A program made the translations under genes and the position numbers. Source: an uncultured Latescibacterota bacterium (GTDB lineage Bacteria > Latescibacterota > UBA2968). From it: a stretch of 64,000 nt of DNA. Shown here piece after piece: positions 47,122-58,500 of the stretch (position 1 is its first letter; each line of letters opens with the position of its first letter). Location: NCBI GenBank assembly GCA_951812755.1, contig OX638329.1, positions 4,534,522-4,598,521 of the forward strand, read 5' to 3'. The notes beneath the pieces are model-generated. The model worked only from the letters and a program-made list of their open reading frames with translations, did not search any database and was not told where the DNA came from.

Positions 47122-48180
47122 ATGATGATCAAACGTCTTAAAGTAAAAAACTGGCGCAATTTTCGAGAACTCGATGTTCCATTGCGCGAGCGTCAGTTTG
47201 TCGTAGGTGCAAATGCGTCCGGTAAGTCCAATCTTCTCGATATTTTTCGCTTTCTTCGAGATATTGTAAAAGCAGAAGGCGGCGGATTGCAGAAAGCGGT
47301 CAAAGACCGCGGAGGCGTATCTAAAATCCGTTGTCTAGCGGCGCGACAATATCCAGAAATCGAAATTCACCTTGCAGACAATGCAGAATCTCCCGAGACC
47401 TGGCGATATGCGATAGGAATTAAGCAGCAACCTCGGGGTTATCGCCAGCCTTTTCTCACTCATGAACGCGTGTGGAAAGATGGCAAACAGATTCTCAACA
47501 GGCCAGATGCAGACGATGCAGAGGATCAACAACGACTCACACAAACCTTTCTTGAACAAATCAACGTCAATGCAAATTTCCGGGATATTGTCCATTTCTT
47601 GCAAAATATTACCTATTTGCATCTGGTTCCTCAACTTTTGAGGTTTGCCGATTCGATTCAGGGAAGAGTTGTTGAAGATGATCCCTTTGGACAAGGATTT
47701 TTGGAAAGAATTGCCACAGTTCAGGAGAGGACGCGTCGTTCCCGGTTGCAAAAAATTGAACAAGCCCTAAAAATTGCTGTGCCCCAACTTGAGCAATTGG
47801 TATTCATTCGCGATGAAATCACAGGAAGGCCTCATTTGCAAGCTCTTTATTCTCACTGGCGTCCGAATGTAGGCTTGCAACGAGAAGATCAATTTTCTGA
47901 TGGGACGCTCCGGCTTTTGGGCTTATTGTGGTCTCTTCTCGAAAGTGACTCCGTACTCTTATTGGAAGAGCCAGAGTTGTCATTAAATGCGGGCATTGTC
48001 TCTCAACTCGCACCGTTTATTTCCCGGATGCAAAGAAGCAGACGCCCCCAAGTCTTTGTAAGCACACATAGCGATGCATTGCTTACAGAAAAAGGCATTG
48101 ACGGCGGGGAAGTTCTGTTGCTTACACCAGCGATGCTGTTTCGACTAAAATTCTCGAATATTTTGGCCTTGAAATCGTAA
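47122..48180 (+). CDS. AAA/RecF-type ATPase with altered C-terminus
   Basis: The 352-residue protein has Walker A GANASGKS (29-36), an ABC-like signature (FSDGTLRLLG), Walker B (LLLEEPE) and the STHS switch motif. Such ATPases often pair with a TOPRIM nuclease in defence modules (OLD, PARIS-like; family knowledge). Its last residues (TPAMLFRLKFSN...) do not match the family; the frame from 48129 is the TOPRIM partner's. A GGGAG lies before ATG 47122. Confidence 0.75.
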   Translation: MMIKRLKVKNWRNFRELDVPLRERQFVVGANASGKSNLLDIFRFLRDIVKAEGGGLQKAVKDRGGVSKIRCLAARQYPEIEIHLADNAESPETWRYAIGIKQQPRGYRQPFLTHERVWKDGKQILNRPDADDAEDQQRLTQTFLEQINVNANFRDIVHFLQNITYLHLVPQLLRFADSIQGRVVEDDPFGQGFLERIATVQERTRRSRLQKIEQALKIAVPQLEQLVFIRDEITGRPHLQALYSHWRPNVGLQREDQFSDGTLRLLGLLWSLLESDSVLLLEEPELSLNAGIVSQLAPFISRMQRSRRPQVFVSTHSDALLTEKGIDGGEVLLLTPAMLFRLKFSNILALKS

Positions 48181-48692
48181 ATAGAATTGGATTTAGGGGC
48201 AATTCTTTCCTGAAACGAAACGCCCGTAACCTCAACCGCACTGCCAGGGGATTGTATAATGTCTTTCTGTTGACAGATTTAGATTCTCCAAAGAATTGCC
48301 CGCCAAAGCTCATTCAATCTTGGGTTGGAGCACCTCTAAATTTTGGATTTCTCTTTTGCGTTGCGGTCATGGAAATCGAATCCTGGATTATGGCGGATCG
48401 CAGAGGCATCGCAAAATTTTTATCGGTACCGCTCAATCGTATCCCACACAACACAGACGAAATAGAAAAACCCAAAGAGTTTCTCGTTTCGCTTGCCCGA
48501 CAGAGTAGAAAGAGAAAATTGAGACAAGAATTGGCTCCTGCACAAGGCGCGACGACCGCAAAAGTAGGCCCTCTCTATAATGCGCGTTTTAACGAATTTG
48601 TACGAGACCATTGGGATTTAGAGCGCGCTGCTACTGTATCTACAAGTTTAAAAAGAACAATGGACCGAATCAGTAGTTTGTACTCCGCTTGA
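48129..48692 (+). pseudogene. TOPRIM-like (DUF4276-type) partner lacking its start, out of frame with the ATPase
   Basis: The frame from 48129 reads SDAVSTKILEYFGLEIV, then NRIGFRGNS, TDLDS and MEIESWIMAD, the TOPRIM/DUF4276 pattern with acidic residues. No usable start codon occurs upstream; the first is TTG at 48252, which would omit the N-terminal strand. A deletion or single-base shift has joined it to the ATPase gene, so both are probably inactive or the pair needs a frameshift. Confidence 0.6.
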
Positions 48693-48793
48693 ATGTATTT
48701 ATAGGGGCTATCCCAATACACTCTCCATCCAAAATACCCCCTTGCATTCTGAAACAAAATTGGGTAACTCTATCACTATCTAACTTGTTCAAC

Positions 48794-48805
48794 CCGCAAT
48801 TGCGG
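48794..48805. promoter_or_regulatory. Palindromic site upstream of the ABC exporter gene
   Basis: CCGCAATTGCGG is a perfect 12-bp dyad 8 bp before the ATG, in the leader. It could bind a regulator or fold at the ribosome-binding site. No functional evidence. Confidence 0.3.
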
Positions 48806-48813
48806 AGTGCATT

Positions 48814-49581
48814 ATGGTTATCGCAAAAAATATTGTCAAAACCTTCAAATTATCGCGGCAGCAAAAGCGCGAAATGGGAGATGACTTTCAGGGCAATACC
48901 ATTGACGCGGTGTGCAATATCAGCTTCACCTGCCAACCCGGTCGCGTCTTCGCGCTATTGGGTCCCAATGGCGCGGGCAAAACCACCGCATTGCGCATGA
49001 TCGCCACCATGCTCAAACCCACTTCGGGCAGCATATCTGTCGCGGAATACGACACCGTAACACAAAGTCAAGCAGTACGTGAAAACCTCGGTTTTCTCAC
49101 TGGCAATACGGGCTTGTACGATCGCCTGACACCCAATGAAATGGTGCGTTACTTTGCCGACCTGCACGGCATGAACAATGCCGATTACAACACGCGACGC
49201 GACCACCTATTTGCCCTCCTCGACATGGAAGCCTTTGCAAACCGCCGCATTGGCAAACTCTCCACAGGCATGAAACAAAAAGTCTCCATTGTACGCACAA
49301 TCATTCACGACCCCGATGTCATTGTATTCGACGAACCCACCGCCGGTCTCGATGTCGTCACCTCGCGCAATATCGTACACCTCATTCGAGATTGTCGGAA
49401 CGCGGGAAAAACCGTCATTTTTTCCACACACCGCATGGGTGAAGTCAGCCTGCTCAGCGATGACCTTGCCATCATCCACAAAGGCCAATTGCAGTTTAAC
49501 GGAACCTTTGAAGACTTTCAAAACCAGATGCAAACCCCCACGCTGGAAGACGAATTTATTCGCATCGTTGAACAGGCATAG
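48814..49581 (+). CDS. ABC exporter ATP-binding protein, NatA-like
   Basis: The 255-residue protein has Walker A GPNGAGKTT (about 50-58), the LSTGMKQKV signature (KLSTGMKQK), Walker B VIVFDEPTAGLD and the switch histidine (STH). It is the ATPase of a two-component NatAB-like exporter with the next gene, which starts 20 bp later. Substrates of such exporters include sodium or drugs. Confidence 0.9.
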   Translation: MVIAKNIVKTFKLSRQQKREMGDDFQGNTIDAVCNISFTCQPGRVFALLGPNGAGKTTALRMIATMLKPTSGSISVAEYDTVTQSQAVRENLGFLTGNTGLYDRLTPNEMVRYFADLHGMNNADYNTRRDHLFALLDMEAFANRRIGKLSTGMKQKVSIVRTIIHDPDVIVFDEPTAGLDVVTSRNIVHLIRDCRNAGKTVIFSTHRMGEVSLLSDDLAIIHKGQLQFNGTFEDFQNQMQTPTLEDEFIRIVEQA

Positions 49582-49601
49582 ATTTGCCATAAGAGGTCCC
49601 C

Positions 49602-50798
49602 ATGAAACCGATCTTCACCATCTTCAAAAAAGAATTTAAGGACATCACGCGCGACCGGCGTTCGATGATGATGATGTTTATCATACCAATGCTATTATTC
49701 CCGCTGTTATTCACAATTGCGACTGTCTTTACTACTCATCAGACCCAGAAAGTTAGGACCAAAACACTCGTAGTTGCCCTGATCGCAAATGGCAATGCAG
49801 AGGCATTCCGCGAAACCCTGCTCAAACGCGACGACCTGAAAATTCGAGAAGACATAGCAGAAGACATAATCCCTCAACTCATCCGCTCCGACAGCATAGA
49901 TGCAGCCATTCGCTTTGATGAGCAATTCGATGCCCAAATCGCCGACTTGCAACGCGGTCAAATTCATCTCTATTTTAAATCATCCCGAGATATGGACGCA
50001 TCTCGCAATCGCCTGACAACACTGATTCGAGACTACGAAAACCAGATCATCAATGACCGATTCCAACGACTTGCCCTCGACCGCATGATTGTAGATCCCG
50101 TACAGGTCAGACGCCACGACATTGCTTCTCAACGGGAAAGAATCGGAAAAAGTGTGGGGGGGTTTTTGCCTTATATTTTTGTCTTAATGTGTTTTATGGG
50201 TTGTATGTATCCCGCCCTTGATCTGGGCGCGGGAGAAAAAGAACGCGCCACCCTCGAAACACTACTCGTTGCTCCCGTCAGCAAAATTCAGATCTTGCTG
50301 GGCAAATGTGGTGTGATTGTCCTATCGGGGTTTGCCTCAATCGCCAATAGTTTTATCGGTTTTTTTATAGCTATTATGTTACAACGAGAAATTGTCGCAA
50401 GAATCCTCGACGCACTACAGGGCATGTTCGAAATATCATCCATCCTCCTGGTCCTTTCTCTGTGCCTGCCCTTAACCATCTTTTTTGCCGCCGCCTTAAT
50501 GTCCGTCTCCATCTTTGCCAAATCTTTCAAAGAAGCACAGAGCATTATGGCGCCCCTCAACATCATCATTATTATCCCCGTATTTATCGGCTTCTTGCCC
50601 GGCATTGAACTCAATGCCATCACATCGCTCATACCGGTCTTGAATGTCTCGCTTGCATCCAAAGAAATTTTCGCTGGAACCATCAAACTACCCTTATTGT
50701 TCGAAGTCTATGCCTCGCTCATCGCCCTTGCAGCCCTCAGCCTCTACGGCTGCGCCAGATGGTTTGAACGCGAAAGCACGATCTTTCGGGAGACTTAA
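49602..50798 (+). CDS. ABC-2-type permease, NatB-like
   Basis: The 398-residue protein has an N-terminal membrane helix (about 20-40), an extracytoplasmic domain to about 180, and five or six membrane helices in the C-terminal half (starting at GGFLPYIFVLM), including LDLGAGEKERATLETLLVAP, a typical ABC-2 segment. It pairs with the preceding ATPase. An 85-residue membrane protein begins right after its stop. Confidence 0.9.
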   Translation: MKPIFTIFKKEFKDITRDRRSMMMMFIIPMLLFPLLFTIATVFTTHQTQKVRTKTLVVALIANGNAEAFRETLLKRDDLKIREDIAEDIIPQLIRSDSIDAAIRFDEQFDAQIADLQRGQIHLYFKSSRDMDASRNRLTTLIRDYENQIINDRFQRLALDRMIVDPVQVRRHDIASQRERIGKSVGGFLPYIFVLMCFMGCMYPALDLGAGEKERATLETLLVAPVSKIQILLGKCGVIVLSGFASIANSFIGFFIAIMLQREIVARILDALQGMFEISSILLVLSLCLPLTIFFAAALMSVSIFAKSFKEAQSIMAPLNIIIIIPVFIGFLPGIELNAITSLIPVLNVSLASKEIFAGTIKLPLLFEVYASLIALAALSLYGCARWFERESTIFRET

Positions 50799-51056
50799 AT
50801 GGAAAATCTCATAGGTGTCGCCATTTTTACACTTATCCTGATTGTTGTCATCGGCTATGCAATTTACGCACTTGTGAAAGGCAGTCACAAAGGTACAGGC
50901 GGATCGGCTACCACAATGCTCGGCGCAACAGATCTCATGCTCAACGAAGACAAAAAACGCGCAGCACAAGAAGTCGTACAACAACGCGCCGGAGAAATCC
51001 GCCATATTTCAGAAGATGATCAGGGTGAGGTTTCAAAGGATAAGACTGAACAATAA
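50799..51056 (+). CDS. Small single-span membrane protein
   Basis: The 85-residue protein begins immediately after the permease stop and has one membrane helix (about 5-27) and a charged cytoplasmic tail rich in Glu, Lys and Gln. It probably is an accessory subunit of the exporter, or unrelated. Family not recognised. Confidence 0.6.
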   Translation: MENLIGVAIFTLILIVVIGYAIYALVKGSHKGTGGSATTMLGATDLMLNEDKKRAAQEVVQQRAGEIRHISEDDQGEVSKDKTEQ

Positions 51057-51309
51057 GCACAACCTGCACACCCCATCGAAATTCCAGCGGACTCATGCTC
51101 ATACACGCAATTTCAACAAATTAAAAAGAACCTGAAAGAATACTCTGCTAAATACCACGTAGAATCAAATTTCTAAGTGTTTGGAAAAAGAACCAAAAGT
51201 AAAAGCCGACGAACAAACGTCGGCTTTTACTTTTGCCCACCGCCCTATATCTGTTATATTGACCACAACTATCCGCCCAAAAATCCAACCTAATCCTGAG
51301 AGGTCAGCT
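51057..51309. other. Intergenic region with bidirectional terminator
   Basis: These 253 bp separate the exporter operon and the S9 peptidase gene. Apart from the hairpin at 51195-51234 nothing coding is seen. Confidence 0.5.
51195..51234. terminator. Strong 17-bp stem terminator
   Basis: A perfect 17-bp stem (51195-51211 with 51218-51234; GCCGACG...CGTCGGC core) and 6-base loop ends in TTTT on the forward strand and A-rich on the other, so it can work in both directions. An apparent coding start within it at 51181 is therefore ignored. Confidence 0.85.
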
Positions 51310-54213
51310 ATGCGTTTATGTCTTCTGTTTGTCCTCTTGTGTTTATTTTCGTCCGTCTTTGCCCAACAGAAAAAGCCACTGGATCACGAAGTGTACGACA
51401 CATGGAATCGCACGCGTGCCAGCAATATTTCCGATAACGGACAATGGGCTTTTCTCTCTATCGGCCCGGACGAAAAAGACACCGAACTCCGCATCGCAAG
51501 CCTCACAGATGACCGCTCCTACGCAATACCGCGCGGAGAATCCATTCGATTCACCAAAGACTCGCATTATATCGTCACCCTCATCAAAGCCTTCAAAGAC
51601 TCGGTAAAACAGGCAACTCGCGACAAGAAAAAGCCCGAAGAATCTCCCAAAGACTCCATTGGCATCATCACCCTCGCCACGGGAGACATCTTTAAGGCTC
51701 CGCGCGTCAAATCCTTCAAACTACCCAAAGAAAGCGGAGGATGGGTCGCCTATTTACTGGAAAAAGAAATCGCAAAAAAAGACACTACTGCGAACAAAAA
51801 GAAAAAACCATCCGAACCTGAAGAAAAAAAAGAAGAGCCAAAACCCGAAAAACAGCCCGAACAAAAGCCTGAAACTAAAGAAGTGAAAAAGGAAGATCCC
51901 AAAGACAGTAAAAAGAAAAAACGCAAAAAAGCCGAAGGCACCACACTCGTTCTTCGCAACCTCCAAACCAGTGCTGAAACGCAATATAACCATGTGGTAT
52001 CCTACGCCTTCACTGAAAGCGGCTCGTACCTCATTTTTGCCGCAGCCAACAAAGACAGCACAGCCGATGGCATCTACGCCATTCGCACCAGCACGGGCGA
52101 CACCACAGCTATACTCACAGGCGCGGGTGATTATAAAAAAATCACCACCGACGAATCCAGTCTCCATCTCGCATTCATTGCCAATCGCGACAGCTTTAAC
52201 GCAGAACAACAGGAATACGCCCTCTATTACTGGCCCATTGGCCCGCGCAATAAGGGAAAAAAAATCGCCCGATCTGGAACGAAGGGCATACCACCGAACT
52301 GGTGGGTCAGCGAACATGCCAACCTCTCCTTTTCCAAAGACGGCAACCGCCTCTTTTTTGGCACCGCACCCAGGCCAGAAGAGGAAGCAAAGGACGATAC
52401 CCCGGGCGACGAAAAAGTCGCAGTTGATATCTGGAACTGGCAGGACCCATACCTCCAACCCATGCAACTCAAAGATGCCAAAGAAGAACGCGAACGCACA
52501 TATCGTGCCGTCTTGCACCTGAACAATGGCAAAATCGTTCAACTCGCCACAGAAACCATTCCCGATATTCGCCTGGGAAGCGAGGGCAATGCCGATATCG
52601 CGGTAGGCACTTCAATACTTCCCTATCGACAACTCATCTCCTGGGATTCGCCAGCTTATTACGACAGCTATTTGATCGACATACAAACAGGTGAGGCAAC
52701 GCGCGTACTCACAAAGATGCAGACGCGCCCCACCCTCTCACCCGAGTCCAACTACATCTACTGGTGGGATCGCGTCCAAAAAAACTGGTATGTTCAGCAT
52801 GTCAAAAACTTGATCCGCGTCAAAGTCAGCAAAAATATCCCCCATCCCGTTCACAACGAATTGCACGACTGGCCGTATCCACCCAGCGCACATGGCAATG
52901 CCGGGTGGACAAAAGGCGACACAGAATTTCTCGTTTACGACCGCTACGATATCTGGCTCACCGATCCCAACGGGCGCAAAGCACCCATCAACATCACAGA
53001 AGGGATTGGGCGTGAAACAGAAACGCGCTTTCGAAATGTAAGCCTCGACCCCGAAGAACGGGCACGCGATCCCAAAGCCGATTTGCTCTTATCGGGTTTC
53101 AATCTCAGAACCAAAGCCATGGGCTACTATCGGGATCGCCTTGAAGGTATCGACAAACCCGTTGAACTCATCGCGCGCGACAAACGATTTTCCAATCTCC
53201 AAAAAGCCAAAGAAGCCGATGTGCTCCTCTTCAGACAATCCTCTTTTGAAGAATATCCCGACCTCTGGACCTCTGACCTCAATTTTCAGAATGCACAAAA
53301 AATAAGTGAAGTCAATCCCCAACAAAAAGACTACCTGTGGGGCACTGCCGAACTCGTCGAATGGGCCTCGCTCGACGGCAAACCCCTGCAGGGCATTCTC
53401 TATAAACCCGAAAATTTCGATCCCGCTCAGAAATATCCCATGCTGGTCTATTTCTATGAAAAAATGTCCCATCGGCTACACGCCCACCGGGCACCAGGAG
53501 CCTCGGGCGGCTCGATAAACTTCCCATTTTACGTCAGCCGTGGGTATCTCATCTTTATTCCGGACATCCCCTACAAAGTCGGCTTCCCCGGAGAAAGTGC
53601 CGTCAACGCCGTTGTCTCTGGCGTGACGCACCTCATAAATCGGGGATTTGTCAATCCCGACCGAATTGGTGTACAGGGCCACAGTTGGGGCGGCTATCAA
53701 ATCGCCTATATGATCACCCGAACCAGCATATTTCGAGCAGCCGAGGCCGGCGCGCCCGTCTCAAACATGGTCAGTGCGTACGGCGGCATCCGCTGGAGTT
53801 CGGGGCTGAGCCGCATGATGCAATACGAAAAAACCCAGAGTCGCATCGGCGGCTCACTCTGGGAAGCACCCACGCGGTTTATCGAAAACTCCCCCATCTT
53901 CTGGGCTGACAAAATTCAAACGCCTCTGCTCATATTACACAACGACGACGACGGCGCAGTACCCTGGTACCAGGGCATCGAACTCTTTGTCGCCCTGCGC
54001 CGCCTGGGCAAACCCGCATGGCTGGTCAATTACAATGGGGAAGCACACGGCATACGCAAACACCACAACCGCAAAGATTGGAGCATTCGCCTGCAACAAT
54101 TCTTTGACCACTATCTCAAAGACGCCCCCGCACCTGTATGGATGAGCGCAGGCATTCCCGCCGTGCAAAAAGGAAAGACACTCGGATTGGAATTAGAAGA
54201 GGAACAACCGTGA
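51310..54213 (+). CDS. S9-family prolyl-oligopeptidase-like peptidase, secreted
   Basis: The 967-residue protein has a signal peptide (MRLCLLFVLLCLFSSVFA) and a beta-propeller followed by an alpha/beta-hydrolase domain with catalytic S792 (GHSWGG), acid D880/D881 (NDDDGAVPW) and H913 (EAHGIRKH). It would cleave peptides outside the cytoplasm. A very charged Lys/Glu insertion lies at about residues 152-209. GAGAGGTCAGCT precedes ATG 51310. It overlaps the downstream SDR by GTGA. Confidence 0.9.
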   Translation: MRLCLLFVLLCLFSSVFAQQKKPLDHEVYDTWNRTRASNISDNGQWAFLSIGPDEKDTELRIASLTDDRSYAIPRGESIRFTKDSHYIVTLIKAFKDSVKQATRDKKKPEESPKDSIGIITLATGDIFKAPRVKSFKLPKESGGWVAYLLEKEIAKKDTTANKKKKPSEPEEKKEEPKPEKQPEQKPETKEVKKEDPKDSKKKKRKKAEGTTLVLRNLQTSAETQYNHVVSYAFTESGSYLIFAAANKDSTADGIYAIRTSTGDTTAILTGAGDYKKITTDESSLHLAFIANRDSFNAEQQEYALYYWPIGPRNKGKKIARSGTKGIPPNWWVSEHANLSFSKDGNRLFFGTAPRPEEEAKDDTPGDEKVAVDIWNWQDPYLQPMQLKDAKEERERTYRAVLHLNNGKIVQLATETIPDIRLGSEGNADIAVGTSILPYRQLISWDSPAYYDSYLIDIQTGEATRVLTKMQTRPTLSPESNYIYWWDRVQKNWYVQHVKNLIRVKVSKNIPHPVHNELHDWPYPPSAHGNAGWTKGDTEFLVYDRYDIWLTDPNGRKAPINITEGIGRETETRFRNVSLDPEERARDPKADLLLSGFNLRTKAMGYYRDRLEGIDKPVELIARDKRFSNLQKAKEADVLLFRQSSFEEYPDLWTSDLNFQNAQKISEVNPQQKDYLWGTAELVEWASLDGKPLQGILYKPENFDPAQKYPMLVYFYEKMSHRLHAHRAPGASGGSINFPFYVSRGYLIFIPDIPYKVGFPGESAVNAVVSGVTHLINRGFVNPDRIGVQGHSWGGYQIAYMITRTSIFRAAEAGAPVSNMVSAYGGIRWSSGLSRMMQYEKTQSRIGGSLWEAPTRFIENSPIFWADKIQTPLLILHNDDDGAVPWYQGIELFVALRRLGKPAWLVNYNGEAHGIRKHHNRKDWSIRLQQFFDHYLKDAPAPVWMSAGIPAVQKGKTLGLELEEEQP

Positions 54214-55049
54214 GCATGGAATTACAAAACCGGGTTGCACTCATAACCGGTGCTGCGCGAGGCATTGGGGCAGCCATTGCACAACACCTATCGGATGCAG
54301 GTGCAAAAATCGCCATTACCGACCTGGACGGCGATGGCGCAAAAAAAACCGCAAAAACGCTCAAAACGCCCGCAATAGGGCTGTCAGCCGATGCATCCGA
54401 TGAGACAGCCATGCGCTCAGCAACAAATCGAGTCGTTGCAAAACTCGGCTCACTCGATATCCTCGTCAACAACGCGGGCATTGGAGGACCCGATACAAAC
54501 GCGGCCAAAGCATCGCTGGAAATCCCACTGACGGAATTATCCGTTGATGACTGGGACGCGCATCTACACACCAATCTACGAACCGCCTTTGTCTCATCCA
54601 GAGCAGCCATTCCACATCTCAGCCGCGGATCCAGCATCATCAACATCGCATCTATCGCCGCGTTAATGCCCAGCGTTTCCATGCCAGCTTATGGCGCGGC
54701 CAAAGCCGGAGTCATTCATTTAACCAGAACTTTAGCCAGCCAACTCGCGGGACGCGGGATCAGAGTCAACGCAATATGCCCTGGCTACCTCTGGACGCGC
54801 GCCTGGGAAATGATCGCATCTCAAATCAAAAATAACAACCCGGCATACACGGGATTTACCGCAAGAGAAGTTTTTGAAGATGTAATACGCAACAGCGTAC
54901 CCCTGGGAACCGAACAAACCCCCGAAGATGTGGGCCACATGGTCGTCTTTTTGGCAAGCGACAAAGGGAAAAATATCACTGGACAAGCACTTACCATTGA
55001 TGGCGGTGCTACATTGGGAGGGCGCAAACAGCGGTCAGATTCTCCGTGA
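54210..55049 (+). CDS. Short-chain dehydrogenase/reductase
   Basis: The 279-residue protein has TGAARGIG near residue 13, NNAGIGG, and the catalytic YGAAKAG (Tyr-x3-Lys). GTG 54210 overlaps the S9 stop (GTGA) and has AGAGGA 6 bp upstream; ATG 54216 is an alternative. It uses NAD(P) to convert an alcohol or ketone. Substrate unknown. Confidence 0.9.
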   Translation: MSMELQNRVALITGAARGIGAAIAQHLSDAGAKIAITDLDGDGAKKTAKTLKTPAIGLSADASDETAMRSATNRVVAKLGSLDILVNNAGIGGPDTNAAKASLEIPLTELSVDDWDAHLHTNLRTAFVSSRAAIPHLSRGSSIINIASIAALMPSVSMPAYGAAKAGVIHLTRTLASQLAGRGIRVNAICPGYLWTRAWEMIASQIKNNNPAYTGFTAREVFEDVIRNSVPLGTEQTPEDVGHMVVFLASDKGKNITGQALTIDGGATLGGRKQRSDSP

Positions 55050-55089
55050 TAATCAACCGAATCATCCACATTCACAAGGAGTTGAGAAC

Positions 55090-56070
55090 ATGAACCTCGA
55101 AGAACTTTATACCCAAATTGACATGGCCAATCGCATGGCCGATGCTGCCACGGCATTTTTGGCATCACTGCGTCCCGATCAGGCGGCGACCGCGCAACTG
55201 GGCTTTGGCGATGAAAACGCACGGAGTGACTGGCACTACATCCCGCGCGACCGATTGGGCCTCGCGCTCAAAGACATGGAAGCCCACCAGCGCGACAAAG
55301 CATTTGCCCTGCTCGACACAGGACTGAGCGAACAGGCGCGCACCAAAGCCAGAACAATTATCAATCTGGAACCCATCCTCGCCGAAGTAGAAGGTCCCAG
55401 ACGGCGGTTCCCGCGCGACCCGGACCTCTACAACCTTGTCGTCTTTGGCACGCCCGGCAGTGATACCACATGGAGTTGGCGTTTTGAAGGCCATCACGTC
55501 TCGGTCAATTACACCATTGTCAACGGCACACTCGTCGCCCCTACGCCCGTCTTCTTCGGCTCCAACCCCGCACAGGTTCGGCACGGCGAACACGAGGGAT
55601 TGCGCGCCCTCAAAGAAGAAGAAGACCTTGCCCGCGACTTACTTGCCTCTCTGGACGGCGAACAAAAAAGAGTGGCGATCATCAGTGACGAAGCACCCGC
55701 CGACATCCTCACCCGCAATGTCCCCCAGGTAAATGATGAAGTCCAAATTGAGGGTCTGCAACTCAGGGACATGACCGCGTCACAACGCGAGGTCGTCGCC
55801 GCGCTCATAGATGTATATATCACCCGCTTGCCCGACAGAATTGCAGAAGCCCAGCGTGCAAACCTCACCTCACTCGACACAGCCGCATTCGCCTGGGCTG
55901 GCGGCATTAATCGCGGCGATGGGCACTACTATCGCGTACTCGGCTCTACCTTCCTCGCCGAATACGACTGCACCCAGGACGAGGCCAATCACATCCACGC
56001 AGTCTGGCGCGACCTGACCAATGACTTTGGCAGCGATATACTCAAGCAACACTATCGGGACAGTCATTGA
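55090..56070 (+). CDS. DUF3500-family protein
   Basis: The 326-residue protein matches DUF3500 in length and pattern (GDENARSDWHYIPRDR, FEGHHVSVNYT, HGEHEGL). The many His residues suggest a metal-binding, possibly haem-degrading or heterocycle-related role in the family, but this is not established. CAAGGAGTTGAGAAC precedes ATG 55090. It is in a run of short-gap genes. Confidence 0.85.
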   Translation: MNLEELYTQIDMANRMADAATAFLASLRPDQAATAQLGFGDENARSDWHYIPRDRLGLALKDMEAHQRDKAFALLDTGLSEQARTKARTIINLEPILAEVEGPRRRFPRDPDLYNLVVFGTPGSDTTWSWRFEGHHVSVNYTIVNGTLVAPTPVFFGSNPAQVRHGEHEGLRALKEEEDLARDLLASLDGEQKRVAIISDEAPADILTRNVPQVNDEVQIEGLQLRDMTASQREVVAALIDVYITRLPDRIAEAQRANLTSLDTAAFAWAGGINRGDGHYYRVLGSTFLAEYDCTQDEANHIHAVWRDLTNDFGSDILKQHYRDSH

Positions 56071-56095
56071 GAGCATCAGTAGTCAGGAGAACTTT

Positions 56096-56803
56096 ATGCA
56101 AGCAGTTGTACTGTTAGCCGGTAAGGGAACGCGGATGGCGATGGATTATGAGGGACCAAAGCACTTATTGCCGGTGGCAGGAAAACCCGTGGTGGAACAC
56201 GCGCTGGATCGATTGCCATGCGAGGTACGCGAACTTGTATTCATTGTGGGGGGACCACACGAAAAGGCGATTCGCCAGCACTTTTCAGATGGCACGTATG
56301 GGGGGCGACGCATTGTATTTCTCGTTCAGGAAGAGCCATTGGGCATCGCCCATGCATTTCGGGTCGCTGCACCTGCAATCACCGGGCGGTGGCTGGGAAT
56401 GGTTGGCGATGACATTTTTGGACCGCGCAGCCTTCAAAATCTCGTACAGCAACAGGACCTCGCCCTGGTCGGCTCGCGTGTGACATATCCTCAACATTTT
56501 GGGGTTCTGGTGACAGATGAAGACGGACACCTCGTTCGGTCAGTCGAAAAGCCAAAAACATTTATTTCAAATTTGGTTTGGAACGGCGCGATGGTCATGG
56601 ACAGAGATTTCTTTGACGCGAAAATCGCGCCATCTGCACGCGGCGAATACGAAACGCCCGATGTATGGATGAAATTGATTGCGACAGGGCGAAAAATTAA
56701 AGTAATCGAAGCTGATTTTTGGCTGCCAATTAACGATAAGCAACAACTCGAGGAAGCAGAACAATTACTCGACGGTTGGGAATCAGACAATCTGGAGAAA
56801 TAG
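56096..56803 (+). CDS. Sugar-phosphate nucleotidyltransferase
   Basis: The 235-residue protein has LLAGKGTRM (about 6-14), KHLLPVAGKP and the catalytic acid in MVGDDIFGP, typical of glucose-1-phosphate thymidylyltransferase/RmlA-type enzymes. It would form NDP-sugars from a sugar phosphate. It has no C-terminal hexapeptide-repeat domain like GlmU. CAGGAGAACTTT precedes ATG 56096. It lies 3 bp before ettA. Confidence 0.85.
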   Translation: MQAVVLLAGKGTRMAMDYEGPKHLLPVAGKPVVEHALDRLPCEVRELVFIVGGPHEKAIRQHFSDGTYGGRRIVFLVQEEPLGIAHAFRVAAPAITGRWLGMVGDDIFGPRSLQNLVQQQDLALVGSRVTYPQHFGVLVTDEDGHLVRSVEKPKTFISNLVWNGAMVMDRDFFDAKIAPSARGEYETPDVWMKLIATGRKIKVIEADFWLPINDKQQLEEAEQLLDGWESDNLEK

Positions 56804-56806
56804 CAC

Positions 56807-58486
<1,680 letters not shown>

Positions 58487-58500
58487 AAGGGACACCCACC

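Noticed and set aside
51181-51309. Upstream TTG start for the S9 peptidase
   Set aside because: It would translate through a 17-bp terminator stem and precede a clear signal peptide at 51310.
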